Of a DNA stretch of 64,000 nt, positions 1 to 17,107 are shown piece after piece; the stretch's first letter is position 1; the number at the start of each line of letters is the position of its first letter. The stretch covers positions 165,305,713 to 165,369,712 of the forward strand of contig NC_083337.1 in assembly GCF_019175385.1 (NCBI RefSeq), in the 5' to 3' direction. The position numbers and the translations under genes were made by a program. Source of the DNA: Lycium barbarum (taxonomy: Eukaryota; Streptophyta; Magnoliopsida; Solanales; Solanaceae). The notes under the pieces were generated by a model, which was not told where the DNA came from, ran no database searches, and saw only the letters and a list, made by a program, of their open reading frames with translations.

Positions 1-279
1 AAACATAGACATATAAAATGAAAAGGAGAGTATATAATAGCTAATCATATCCCATGGCCTTGTGGCTGAAAAATGTGAATCTGCAGGTAGAAAATTTGTT
101 TTTGTGTGTACTTTAAATCAATGATTGGATGGAACCATTTCTTGCAGCTCCTTAATTATAAAATGTTATCCATTCCATTACATGTTTTTTTTTTTTTTTT
201 TTTTTTTGGGGTGTGGGGTGCTTTAATTCTTTATTTGGCGCATGAAGAATTTAAATGTATCAACAAATTAAATGCACAG

Positions 280-1250
280 GTTTAATTTGGAGGCACATTT
301 GGTACATGAAAGCAACGATGGAAAGACTGCAGTCATTGGAATCATCTACAAAATTGGACGGCCCGATTCCTTCTTATCAATGGTAACACAAATTTTCTTT
401 TTCTTTTGTATAACATTATAAGGATTTAAGTTGTATTGATCACTGATAATATAATAAGATTAATCTCTAATTCTATATTGTCAGTGCAATGTAACATGTT
501 GTAAATTCAAGCTTCATTTGCAGTATTTCCTAAGTTGTTGACATTGTTTACATCTGATCACAGATAGAGAGGGATTTGAAAGCTCTTGCTAATATAAAAG
601 ATGTAGAGAGAGCCATTGGAACTATTGATCCAAAACAAATACAAATGGCTGGCAAAAAATATTACAGGTATATTGGCTCACTGACAGTACCGCCTTGCAC
701 TGAGGATGTTGTCTGGACTATTGATAGAAAGGTAATCAAATTTTCCCGCTTATTATTATGAAAATTAAATATAAGTACTTTATTTGAAATTAATTTTAAT
801 TATGTTATATCGCTTTTTTAATTTCTCAGGTGAAAACTGTAAGCAAAAGACAAATGAAACTGATCCGAGATGCTGTTCACGATGTGAGTTGCTACCCCAA
901 ATTAAAATTTCCTTTCCTGATTATATTTCATCCCTTATAGTGAATGTATCTTTTGGATCCAACTCTTACTAAACTAAGACTTTTTAGAACCAAAACCTAG
1001 GAGTATTTCTGTTTTAATCATGAATTTTTGAGACTAAAAGGAGGTGCGTGGCTCTTCAATTTAAAAACCTCAAGAATCTACTTATATATTACTAACTATA
1101 CAACTTCAATAAAGACACTGTTTTCTTGACTTTTTTTTTTTTTTTTTTCTATTATTTTGTTTATGACAGGAATCTGAAACCAATGCTAGACCAGCTCAGC
1201 CACTAAACAGACGTCCTATTAAATTCTACAAACCAGAACCAAAGCCCTGA
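280..1250 (+). CDS. alpha-carbonic anhydrase, nectarin-3-like, 3' part (5' exons lie before the window)
   Basis: Exons 280-382, 564-731, 830-883 and 1170-1250 (stop TGA). All introns are GT-AG and the phases match the complete paralogue at 4050-7344 exon for exon. Known family role: zinc enzyme that interconverts CO2 and bicarbonate, usually secreted in plants; nectarin-3 of tobacco nectar is a member. Visible: the third zinc histidine in EAHLVHES and the gate threonine in [10 protein letters not shown]. The residue after the gate Thr is Val, where the paralogue and many active enzymes have Thr. The exon carrying the first two zinc histidines and the signal peptide are not in the window, so activity cannot be judged. 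The C-terminus is short and ends in KPEPKP. A tandem duplicate lies about 2.8 kb downstream in the same orientation. Confidence 0.9.
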
Positions 1251-1473
1251 AATACAAGCGAATTGCTTATGTATCTATAGCTTCAGAAAGCACACACACC
1301 TTACGCTCTTTAAATTTAGCTGTCCGTTATTGTCTATTATTTATTATACTAGTACAGGATGATAATTAATAATTATCTTCAGAACTAGGACTAGAAATGT
1401 CTTTATGTCACATATGATTGTATTAACATTTAATTCCTTATTGCATTTATTCATTGTATCATCATCTCATAAT

Positions 1474-1479
1474 AATAAA
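1474..1479 (+). other. candidate polyadenylation signal
   Basis: An AATAAA hexamer lies about 220 bases after the stop codon of the first carbonic anhydrase. It is the only close match to a plant near-upstream element in this 3' flank. Position and motif only; no transcript evidence. Confidence 0.4.
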
Positions 1480-3593
1480 TGCCAGTTTCTGGACGGATTT
1501 TGTTAACTTTCGCGAGCCACGAATTTGTCTGCATTAGATCCAGCATCCGACAAGGAGAATACAATATTGCGTGTGTAGTACTTGATAGTGAAAGCAAAAT
1601 CCAGGTCAACTTTGGAAATCACAAAGAGGAAATTCAAACTTCGACCTAAATTTTTGGATGACCAAGGCACGTTTCTAATAGATGACGAAAGTTCAACTTT
1701 CTCCCATGTGCCCAAAACATTTGAGTCCTCTAAAGATTCTTTCCTCAAGAAGTACATCTTTTGTATTGCATCTAGACATACGTTGCAAGTTCCAAATGCA
1801 TCTCTTAGTTTAGAGAGTCTAATCTCATGAATTGTCAACATATAATAATCTTTAAAAAAGGGAAGAAAATTACAAATCTTTAAAAAAGGGAAGAAAATTA
1901 CATTCTTTTTGATAATCAGCATCACTATATTTGGTTGATCGTCAGGCCTTAATCATATATTCTCATCGTTGTGAAACTTAGAGATGTATGTCAGTCTAGC
2001 GGTTTAATTCAATCAAGTTGGTGACCCCCATACTCGGCTTCTGTCCATGGAAATTTCTGTTTCCTCGTACTACTGTAGAAAGTATTTATATGTCTTCTGT
2101 ATGGGGTAAAATCCGGACTCTATGGAAAATCACTATTTTCTCACTGAAATTTCTCACTGAAAAATGTTCAGTGACTATCCTCACATATTTTGATTGAATC
2201 AGTTAAAGAAAAAATTAGTACTAGTAATTTCACACGAAAAAATTAAGAAGTTTCTCAGTGTTTCAGTGGGAATCTGTTTCCAACCATGCAGGAAAATCAT
2301 GTTTAAAAAACTAATTTCCCACTGATTCGACAGAGAAAAGCCTCTGTTTCTAGTAGTGGGAATTGACAGGTAGACAAATCAATTACTGACATGTGGCAAC
2401 GGGGACAAGTCAGATATGAGTCAGAAGAGAAGGCGCCCGGTTCAATTTTTGTGCCCGGACAACGAGCACCTCAAGCAATCAGTGACCAAAATTATGGCTT
2501 CGGAGAAAGGATTGGCTGGATGCGATGAGGTTTCAAGTTCAGACCTTCAAATTTTTAGTTGTTATAATCAGACTCATTTTATGTAATTTTAGTTTTCTGG
2601 TCAATATTCAAGACTTGAGAGACCCCTTTAGCTAAATAATATCCAGACGTACTAGAATAAGCATGAAAATTTACACTACACCTCCATTCACAAAACTAAA
2701 TAACAAGATAGTACTATACATATAAGATTAGAAAATGACAAACAAACTTAATCCCTGATTTAGAAATCTTACGTATATATATAGGACCTATGTCCAGATC
2801 AATTGTGTGAAAGTTTTAACAAGTCCATCCAACGTGAATTGACAACATAATGTATCACTCATAGTCATAAATGGGCAAGCATGCGAGAAATGAAAAGAGA
2901 ATTCATTATCAATAAAGAAGTTGGCATCAACTAAATAGAATTTCAACAAGCCAAAAACTCAAGAGAACAATTTCAAAAAGGAGTCCTCGGGTTTTTCATA
3001 TATTGGTGGCATCTAAACAACAAGACGGTATGCGGAAGCTAACAATTACAAACCTTAAACGACAATAAATCTGAAATAAAAGGAAAATATAATGAAAAAC
3101 ATACAATATTATGATTTGGTCAATTGGCCAACATATATATGATAAAACTAATAAAAAATATAAAACATATCAAGAGAATAAAATTTCCCTCTAAATAAGA
3201 ATCTTTAATGACTAGATTATGAATGTTAATGTGTTGTGTATGAAAAAAAATATATTATACTTATAGCAGTCCCAAATTTCTCCTCCAAAAAACGACAGAT
3301 ATGGAAGAGTCCTTTTCACCAACCAATAAAACATTTTCGAAGTAAAATACAATTATAGTAAAATTCAATTAAGATAAGAAATTCATGGCGAGCCCTAACA
3401 CTTATTTTATACTCCTACTAATCAGTAGTTATCCGATTTTCAAGCCACCTAATTAAAATAGAAGGCTTCTTACTAGTTTTAAGGTTGTAAAATATATTTA
3501 CATCTATACAGTAGACAATTGTAGGAGAATTGCATGTAACTAGATCTACTTAATAAGTATTCATTGATAACTTAGAATAATTACTCCGACCGT
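1480..3593. other. spacer between the tandem carbonic anhydrases
   Basis: No gene is recognised. A 140-codon open frame on the minus strand (1503-1925) matches no family I know and overlaps a small tandem duplication. The stretch 2130-2360 begins with cactattttct and ends with ctagtagtg, faintly like a CACTA terminus, but I see no target duplication. The rest is AT-rich intergenic DNA. Confidence 0.5.
1847..1901. repeat. 27-base tandem duplication
   Basis: Two identical copies (1847-1873 and 1875-1901) of a unit starting aatctttaaaaaaggg and ending gaaaattac lie side by side with one base between them. This looks like a recent local duplication. Confidence 0.85.
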
Positions 3594-3811
3594 TTCAATT
3601 TATGTGTCATAGTTTGATTTAGCATAAAATTTAAGTAAAATAGACTTTTGAATCGTATGATTTTATGCTGAATATATGCGCAATGTATCAAAATATTCTT
3701 GAATCTTGTGAATTTAAACATGTCTTCACAATGTTGGAATTAAGTAGTTACTAAATATAGAAAATTACATTCAACTGCAAGGAATGTAAGACGCATAAAT
3801 TGAAAAAAGAG
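3594..3811. mobile_element. Stowaway-like MITE (degenerate)
   Basis: The left end reads ctccgaccgtttcaattt. The right end, read in reverse, is ctcttttttcaatttatg. Both are flanked by the dinucleotide TA, as expected for Tc1/mariner-type MITEs. The body is AT-rich and non-coding. It lies a few hundred bases upstream of the second carbonic anhydrase, in its probable promoter region. Confidence 0.6.
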
Positions 3812-3970
3812 TAGTAACCTCAATATAAATATAATTAGAATGATGGTGTAAAAATTCATATATTACAGAATAGTACAACATATAACTTAAATCCAAATAA
3901 AATTTGGCACGAAAAGCTTAGTCAATAGGAATTTCTTTTTGGTCAGCTTCACTGTACCTTATACTCCCCC

Positions 3971-3977
3971 TATATAA
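3971..3977 (+). promoter_or_regulatory. TATA box of the second carbonic anhydrase
   Basis: The heptamer TATATAA lies 72 bases upstream of the start ATG at 4050, following a C run. The spacing suits a TATA box with a short 5' leader. No other good TATA match is closer. Confidence 0.55.
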
Positions 3978-4049
3978 TGATCCACGAGTTTTCTGAGTTT
4001 GCTCATCAATTGACAAAAATATTACAACAGTTGAAGATATATAGTGAAT

Positions 4050-7000
4050 ATGGCAACATTAACCAAAATCTTGTTCATTTCTTTTCTTTTCCTTTCAAGC
4101 GTATTTCTTGCAAGATCTGGAGAAATTGGTACGTTATAATTATTAGAAATAGAAGCTCTAGTTCTTTCTAATTCTGTAAATTGTTCGATTTTAGCACGCG
4201 CATAGCCTTTCTCTTTTTTTGTGGATTTAACTTATATACGCTGATAACCTAAATAATTGTAATTTGCACTATCAACGTATATACTTTAACCTGCCTTATT
4301 TTTTAGTTTACTAATAATTAACTTAATGTTTGGGCAATTGTAGATGACGAGAGTGAGTTTAGTTACGATGAAAACGCAAAGAATGGACCAGCTAACTGGG
4401 GCAACATTCATCCAGAGTGGAGCACTTGCAATACTGGAAAACTGCAGTCTGCAATTGATCTTCTTAACGAAAAGGTTCAAGTTGTATCAAATTTAGGAAT
4501 ACTTCAAAAATACTACAAACCATCCCGAGCCACTCTCTTGAACAGAGGACATGATATGATGGTAAGAGAAGTGTATCATTAGAAACCTATAATATATTGA
4601 AGCAGTTTTTTAACGAGTGATTATTAATTTATTAATGCAGTTGAGATGGGATGATGGAGGATACTTGAGGATAAATGGAACTCAATATCAACTCAAACAA
4701 ATTCATTGGCACACACCTTCCGAACATACTATCGATGGAAAAAGGTATACTCACTCACTAGCTTACATATATTCATAGAGTTAACTTATATGCATGGTGT
4801 GAATGATTTTTAAACTATAAAGTGTAATTTGAACTGTATATATAGAAGGTTGTTTGTCTTATTCATCAAAAAGAAGTTACTTTTATAATATCAAAGAACT
4901 TCGAGCTATAAAGCAAGCTAAGATAAGTCCACAGGCAGGATCAAAAATGAAGTTTCCCTTGTTCCACTCGGATTTTAATGTTAGGCTTGCCAACTAGATC
5001 ATTCTTCGGTGTGGATATAATCCTATGAGAAAGACCGAAGTTGTATAGCCTCAGTGAAGAAGGTAGTTATTTTGCAATGTTCAGCAAGATTAGCAAGCAT
5101 GTTAGCAATGATATTACCTTCTATGAAGATATGAGCGAAAGTAAATTTGTCAAGTGTGCTCATAGCTTGAGTCGGTCTAATGTCATCTTTAATATGCCAG
5201 AAGGGTTAATCTCTTTCTTAACCATCTGAATAAACAAAAGAGAGTCAGATTCAATATTAACTTTAGAGAAACCATGGTCCAACCAATCACCAACAAAGAC
5301 CAATTTTAGAGCATGAGCCTCAACATAGTTATTTGAGCAGCAACCAAAATAAGCACCGAAAGCCATGAGAAATGTCCAGCATAGTCCCTAAGAACTCCAT
5401 CGCCACCTACACTGCCAGGATTCCCTTACTAGATATAGCCATCTACATCAGTTTGAACTCATTGAAAGCAGGCTCATCCATTTCACCAGCTTAATATCTA
5501 GCTTAGGATTAATGTGTTCAATCAAATGAGAGATGCTGACTATGGAATGTGACAAAAGTAAGTCAATTAAGTTGAAACTTAGAAAATGAAATTGTGAGAA
5601 ATAGAAAAATATGAATCAATTCCCTCCGTTGCTCATATAGTCATATGTACCTTTCTAAATCCTTATTCCAATCTCTTTTTTTTTTTTTTGGTTTAATTCC
5701 TTATATTTGCATTAGGAATTCATAAATATCAACAAATTAAATGCAGGTTTGATATGGAGGCTCATTTGGTACATGAAAGTAATGATGGAAAAATTGTTGT
5801 CGTTGGAATCGTCTATGAGATTGGATTATTGCCTGATTTTTTCCTATCCATAGTAAACACAATTTTATTTGGTCCACTATCAACATAAGTTAATCGACCA
5901 TTTTTCAGACTTTTGACATCGTTTACTTCTAATTAATCACAGATAGAGAAGGATTTAAAAGCTCTTGTGGATAGAAAAGGCACTGAAAGAGACATTGGAA
6001 TAATTAGTCCAAATCTAATGATAATTGATGGCAGAAAATATTATAGGTATGTTGGCTCCCTAACAACACCACCTTGTACTGAAGGCGTTGTTTGGACTAT
6101 TGATGAGAAGGTAATCAAATTCGGCCGATTCATTACTATAAAAATTTAATTAGAAAAAAATGAAATTAGCGACAAACTTCATCGGAAATTCGTTGCTAAA
6201 TTGCTCGTAGCTAATAAACTTTTTTCTAATCCATCCTGAAATAAGATTAGCAGATTTTTGCTGTCTAATTTTAAAAAAATTCCATCACTGATATAGGTAC
6301 TTCCATTTTTTGAATTTTTTTAATAATGCTATTTCCCTTTTTTCAATTTCCCAGGTTAAAACTGTAACGAAAAGACAAATAAAACTGCTCCGAGATGCTG
6401 TTCATGACGTGAGTTGCTACCCCAAAATTTTAATAGAAAAGATCTTTTTCTCTAATAGTATCATCTCTTATAGAAAATATGTTCATGACTTGAACATAAT
6501 TTATTTACTTTTTTCTTTTCAATGTTTTTTTTTTTTCAAATACCTGTTTGGTTGTATATTGTGTCGATTTTTCGCTCCAAACTTGAATATTTTTTCAAAT
6601 TAAATGCATGTTCAAACACAACAAATTGTGATTTTTTAAATAAAGTAAGACTTAACCAACAACAAATTGTGATTTTTTAAATAAAGTAAACCATTAGGTC
6701 TTAGCCTGATGGTATATTCATCATCGAAAGACCAAACTAATTCAACTTTCAAATACCATTTTCAATTTATTTTAAATATTATTTTTAACAAATATCATTC
6801 TATTTATATCACGTTCTAAAATTTTCATGAAAGATTTTACAAAACCCGAAGAATCCTCTACCTAGCATTTTTTTTTTTTAAATAAAGTAAGACCTAACCA
6901 ACAACAAATTGTGATTTTTTAAATAAAGTAAACCATTAGGTCTTAGCCTGATGGTATATTCATCATCGAAAGACCAAACTAATTCAACTTTCAAATACCA

Positions 7001-7344
7001 TTTTCAATTTATTTTAAATATTATTTTTAACAAATATCATTCTATTTATATCACGTTCTAAAATTTTCATGAAAGATTTTACAAAACCCGAAGAATCCTC
7101 TACCTAGCATTTTTTTTTTTAATTGTGGGACTCAAAAAGGGTGGTCCTTCAATAAAAACACTCAAGAATCTACTTTTTTCCTAAAAAGGAATCTACTTAT
7201 ATAAATACATAAGGTCAAAGACAATAATATTTTCTTGACTTATTCTTCTCGTGTTTATCCCAGGAATATGAAACCAATGCCAGACCAGTTCAGCCAGTAA
7301 ACGAACGTTCTATCAAATTCAACAAACCTTGGCCTCTTGCTTAG
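4050..7344 (+). CDS. alpha-carbonic anhydrase, nectarin-3-like, complete
   Basis: Seven exons: 4050-4128, 4344-4561, 4641-4744, 5747-5852, 5943-6110, 6355-6408, 7264-7344. All junctions are GT-AG and they join in frame to a 269-residue protein, normal for the family. Residues 1-23 are a clear signal peptide (hydrophobic core [14 protein letters not shown], then ARS), so the protein is expected outside the cell or in the secretory path. The active site is complete: zinc ligands H121 and H123 ([10 protein letters not shown]) and H140 (EAHLVHES), proton-shuttle H96 (NRGHDM), and T210 with T211 (SLTTPPC). C55 and C214 can form the disulfide typical of plant alpha enzymes. Known reaction: hydration of CO2 to bicarbonate. 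Some nectarin-3-type proteins are also reported to have monodehydroascorbate reductase activity; nothing here tests that. Introns 3 and 6 carry repeats. Confidence 0.93.
5160..5465 (-). pseudogene. RNase H domain relic of a LINE-type retroelement, antisense in intron 3
   Basis: Read on the minus strand, the segment gives TDVDGYI, two stop codons, then [17 protein letters not shown] and, in a shifted frame, VEAHALKL...[13 protein letters not shown]. This is the pattern of the plant RNase H-like domain found in LINE-derived proteins (DxDGs.kGNPG, then EAxAL, then ESDS). Stops and a frameshift show it is dead. It sits in the about 1-kb intron 3 of the carbonic anhydrase and probably accounts for that intron's length. 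Confidence 0.75.
6632..7117. repeat. 242-base tandem duplication in intron 6 of the carbonic anhydrase
   Basis: The block from about 6632 recurs from about 6874 at a constant offset of 242 bases, with very few differences (for example gacttaacc versus gacctaacc). Both copies end in gcat followed by a long T run. A smaller internal repeat of about 41 bases, containing caaattgtgatttttt, is also present before and inside copy 1. Confidence 0.93.
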
Positions 7345-7411
7345 GGGAGTGTTCATTAACATCCCCAAAATGTACTTCTATCTTTCATTAATAATTGTCT
7401 TCATGTCTAGG

Positions 7412-7417
7412 AATAAA
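7412..7417 (+). other. candidate polyadenylation signal of the second carbonic anhydrase
   Basis: An AATAAA hexamer lies 68 bases after the stop codon at 7344. The spacing is plausible for a short plant 3' UTR. Confidence 0.45.
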
Positions 7418-9034
7418 TATGATTTTATGTTAGGGGTGGGGTGGTGGGGGTGAGGCGAATTGAGCCTTGAGTGGAGACAATCAATATGAAATGTCACTTA
7501 AAGACTTATTTTTTCCGCTGCCATTGGTGCTCTCATTTTTAAGGACTACAAAAAAATGTTATCAAAAAATTTCCAAACCGAACTTGAAAAAATTGAAAAA
7601 TTCCTCCACACCAAACACACCCTAATTTCACCTCAGGATTTGTTCAATTAATGGTTGCAACTTCTGATGTTTTTCCACTAAACCACTGCAATCCAGTCGT
7701 CTCCTTTTCTGAAGGAATTTAAACAAAATTGCCATAACATCACTGCTACCTATATACTACTTACTATAGAAATGGCAGAGATCAGATCTCTGTGAGACGG
7801 CGACTCATGAGGACAAGTTTTCCTAAATTAGCAGAAGACTCAACATTATACAAATGAAGCAGGAATTCTTCCACAACTCTATAACCCAAAATTCAAATTA
7901 CAAATAAAAGAGCCAAAGTGCAATTGCTTAAAAAGTATACTTGCACGCCTGATATGCATACACGTCCGTATACGTGCGTATTTGGATACTCGCCGGCACT
8001 ACTCATCTACAGTACTAGCAATAGCAAAGGTATAGTTCATCACCCTGCAAGATTAATCGTTCAGCGTATCTGAAGATAGTGGCCTGGAAAAGAAAAAGAA
8101 AATACTGCATTCGACAACATAGAAATGAACGTAGAATCCTCTGTTTTTACATGTCAACTATGTTTTCTCTAAAAAGGATTGTATCAGATTTTGATCATAT
8201 ATTAAATTTCTATTGCAAGTATTCTAGATGAATCCCCCACCCATCTCTTTCACCAAAAATGGCAATTTTAACCAAGCAAAACCAAGTTTAAGAATAACAA
8301 AGAATATTCATCCTATTTCTCCATGAGTAGACTAAGGTGATTTTGTGGTAAAAAAAAATGCATTAATGTGCATTTTAGAACTAATCGATATTATCCTCTT
8401 TCTTCATGCTTTAACTTAACAAAATCTTGTACCTCGAAGGTAGTTCCTTTGTGTTCAGACATTAGAGCAGTTAAAGCGTCTCTGTTTGGTCACTCTACTG
8501 GTAATTACTTTAGGCTGATAACGTTTGTGTAACCGCGCAATCAAAATTACTCGTTTCTCATACTCCAGTCGAAATTAATTATGTCCTCCTTTACTTGGTT
8601 CAAAATCTGTTCTGAAGTTCTAAATCAAGGTTCTTCAATTTGAAGCCTAAATCTATGCTTACATATTGTCAGACCCGACACTATCCAAGAAGAGCAAAGA
8701 AAACTGAGATCAACACTAAAAGTGCATCAATCATTTGAAAAGGAAGATATGATTATTACCATGAGATTTGACAATATGGATCATCATACTTACCCAAGAA
8801 GCTTTGAGAATAACATTGTTGATGTCAATTACAGAAGTCCTGTCACGCAGAAAGACATTTCCCCATGTTAATCTTACCGCCTAAGCAGAAAAACTTTGCG
8901 AAAAGCACATCAACACATTAGAGGAGCGTATTTCAGCAACTCTATTTCAAACCAGATTTGGCAATAGAAAGATGATACACACGACAAGATTAAATGACAT
9001 GCTGCACAAAACACTTCTACTAGTGAGCACCAAC
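7418..9034. other. convergent spacer and 3' flank of the Nudix gene
   Basis: The carbonic anhydrase (+) and the Nudix gene (-) converge here. No coding region is recognised. The right part must contain the 3' UTR of the Nudix transcript, whose end I cannot place. Confidence 0.5.
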
Positions 9035-13564
<4,530 letters not shown>

Positions 13565-16500
13565 TGCTTGAGTTTTTAACTAATCATTGGTGTTTCGTTT
13601 TTCTGAACAAGGAAAATATTTGGTGGGTGAGTCGACGAGGTTGGTGTATGAGACGATGACATCTGTCCTTTTGCTCCCTATTTGTGTTATTGTGGCGCGT
13701 TGCCTTTTAGTTAGCCACAAAAATTTCAACTGTACACAGTGGAGTGTCCAAATTTTTTCTTAAATAATGTGAACTTCAAAATTGTGAACCTCTCCAATTT
13801 TTCTTATTCGTTCTTTATTTGTTTATTCTTCCTCATCTGTCATAAATTTTTCTTTTTAGTCTTTAGATATAATTTTACTTGAAATTTCTCATTTTATTTT
13901 TATTGAAATGATTTACAGTCCCATAAATATCTATAATTTATTTTAGACCACAAGTTTCAAAAAATCTTCATTTTTTCCTTCAAACTCGTGTTTAGTCAAA
14001 ATATATCAAATAAAATGAAACAGAGGGAGTAACTAATTTTTTTATTAATTGCCGATTAAACATTACAAGACCATAGACCATAGTTAAGCTGACACAGCTC
14101 TCTATCCAACAGAACAAAACCGACTACGCCATCATAAACCTATTTGTATTAGCACAAGCCCCTCACCTAGTATATGAGTTTTCGTAAATTAGTTCTAATT
14201 TCAGGTGAAGCTCTAAGATTACAGGCTTCTTTCTTGTGGTAAATTTCAGTTTCTACTTTTCTTCTTAAAAAGATTCTGATTCCTCTCTATTCAGATGATA
14301 AATACATTGATCAGCATATATCATTTTGAAGATTTAACCAGCTTGTAATCTTCTTTTAGAAACACTGATAGTTTACTTCAAATGTTGCTCCCACTTTATA
14401 ATTGTAGGATTATGCATGTCTCTGCAACCAAAGAAACATTCTGTTCCATAAGCTCTCTGAGAATTTACGCTACACAAACAAATGCTGTCTATATTCATCA
14501 TGAGTTTGGCATAATGCACAATGTAGATCTACATTCATGCCTCATTTGATCACTCTGTCAGCAGTCACTAATTTCCCCTCTAGTAAAATTACGTGGCAAA
14601 CTTTGTTTTAGACCTAACATCATCCATCAACCAACTCTAGGATGATTCGCTAGTACTAATGACTAGTAATCTACCTGCTCATGTTCTTACTAGCTGTAGG
14701 ATTCCACCACACCTGCTCCAAAAGTATATTCAATTTTCATTTTCAATATATTTTTATGTTTCATGCACTTATAATCAAACAGAAGGGAGTTCAAGTAATT
14801 TATTTTAAAGGGATAATTTTCCATATCTAATAGAGACTAAGGGCATTGAAGTTATTAGATTCAATTTTGCTAGTGAGGTCAGGGTGAACTTAGAGACATT
14901 ATCATAAAAGTAAAACTGGTCTAAAATCATATTAATTTACTGTTGGTTTTGTTGTGATTGGAGTCGAGAGTTGGTGATAACAATTTCTTAAAAAGAAATT
15001 TCTGGCCATCATACAATTATCAGTCAATTCTACCATGTGCAAATTGCATGACACGAACTAGAATATTCTATCTGACTAGGATCTGAATTGCTAAACATTG
15101 AAACTCTCAGTCGTTTCTACTATATGTAAAATATTTATACACATTGCATGCATGGGATATAGACAGGATATATACATAATATACAGTGATATACATCTAA
15201 CATACAGAGTCGTTTTCTCCGCAATATTCAATTTCGAATGTTTTTATATATCAAATCCAACTCGAAACTAAATGCATACAAATCATAATCGAATCCTCCA
15301 GCCTATTTCCAACGACATATGGCAATACCAAGTTGACTTTTAACGCAAAATTTGAGTTTAATTGAAATCGATTCAAAGCTTCAACTTAACAATATTGGCG
15401 GAACCAAATTTCTCTAATACTACAAAACTCCTTAGAATCTCAGATCTCGAATTTCTTTAACGGCGAACTTCCGAGTATTTTGGAATCAAAGAAGGATGAA
15501 TTGGAGGTAGAGAGAAAATTGAGAAGGATAAGTTTAGATTAATAAGTCTTGATATATAGGGTAATTATTTGAAAATGTCTATATATTAAATACATTTGCA
15601 GCTCACAAATCATCATGTGTTGTAAAATTCTCTAAATTGAAACTTTAAGCATCGGACGAATTGGCCTATGACTTGTTGTTTAGCTCATCTTGCTCCAGTC
15701 CATCTGAGTCCAACTAAACTTTTGGGTATAATTGGGTAATGGATCATTTTGTCACCCCCACAAGACGCAAATGTCTCAGAGATATCAAGCTCTAGCTTTA
15801 CATCACCATGACTACCCCAATTAGCCCATTTGACTTCACTACTTTCTATGGTGATCCTGTTGGACACAGTGAGTGATTGGTTCCTAACTTCAGAGACGAA
15901 TTTTTTAAACTCTTGAGGTTCAACCTCTTAAATTTTTTAGCATTGATTCATTATATTTCTAAAGTTATGAGTTCATATTTACTATTTATTGTAAATTTAG
16001 TAAATTCTTATATATAAATTTATACATCGCATCAAAAGTTTGGAGTTCAATTGAACCCCAAATTATAATGCTCCATCCGCCCCTGCCTAACTTAATCAAT
16101 TTTGTTAGAGGACTCTGAATCTATCTAGAAATTTGATAATCTGCCTTCATTCAATGTCTACACTGTTGTAATTCATTCAATATGCCTTGCCCAAAAAAAT
16201 GTTGTCCCTCCTTATGGAAACATTAGATCAGTATGTTGTATACAAAACTACGGAAACAGAAAAAGCAATAAGAAGTTCTAAGTTTTTTCAAGCGCCGTAT
16301 CGAAACACCTTAGATGCACACATCACATCTTTTTAGGCATGATGATAATTCGTACAAATGTCATCTTTTTAGGCATGATGATAATTCGTACAAATGTCAA
16401 GTAAAACAAAAGGTGGGCCTCCAACAATCGGGTCTAGGAAAGTACTTTCATGAACCCAAACTCATGTCTTGCGTCTTCTTTTTGAAGGAAATTTACACTT

Positions 16501-17107
16501 TTAGCTGGCCAGAGGAATACAACAACGACATATCCATTATAGCTGGCCAGACAATTATTATTATAAAAAACAGTCGGTGAATGTATAATCAATGTATAAC
16601 AAGTGAATTGTACTCTAATTATATACTGATTACAAACCTATTAGCTAGTTTTTGTAAAATTGTGCAGCCGGCCAAAATTGTATAATTCATTTTTTCTTAT
16701 TTACTTATACTTGGGACGTTTTGAAGAATTGTATGGTCACGATTCACGATGGATTTAGAGACTGCATCCATGGAAGAAACGCTAAATAATGCGTTCATTA
16801 TTCCTTATTTTGAACTTCCCTTTTGATTTTAACTATGTTGATCTGTAAACAGCAGCTCGCTTCCAATATTGTTAGAACTAAAAATTGATATGATGAAACC
16901 TTTCACGATATAATTTACACGCATGGAGTATTTTAGCCATGTTAATTATGTGTCTAATAAATGAACCCTTAATTGTGAAACCATTGACATCTTTCTGGAG
17001 ATTTTATTTCTTACTTTAATTTTTAATTAGAAGTTAACTTTAAAAGAGAGTACTCTGATCCAGAACATAACCTCTAAGATAAACTCTCTTTTTGTACTAA
17101 TTGATCC
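13565..17107. other. 5' flank of the Nudix gene and intergenic DNA
   Basis: The first ~150 bases should hold the 5' UTR and promoter of the Nudix gene; no clear TATA box is seen. A lone MITE end (gaaacagagggagtaa) lies near 14017-14033. A 61-codon minus frame at 15685-15867 (KWANWGSHGDVKLELDISE) matches nothing I recognise. A perfect 36-base tandem duplication lies at 16326-16397. The rest shows no gene. Confidence 0.5.
16326..16397. repeat. 36-base perfect tandem duplication
   Basis: Two identical 36-base copies (16326-16361, 16362-16397), each starting catctttttaggcatgatga. The length is a multiple of three, so an open frame through it repeats HLFRHDDNSYKC, but there is no other sign of coding. 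Confidence 0.93.

Noticed and set aside
1503..1925. 140-codon minus frame downstream of the first carbonic anhydrase
   Set aside because: Not called a gene: no recognised family, it includes a tandem duplication, and it has no visible promoter or splice partners.
2130..2360. Possible CACTA element ends (cactattttct...ctagtagtg)
   Set aside because: Only five to six bases pair and no 3-base target duplication is seen.
6160..6300. agcgac/gttgct words in intron 5 resembling CACTA subterminal repeats
   Set aside because: Too short and without ends; could be chance in an AT-rich intron.
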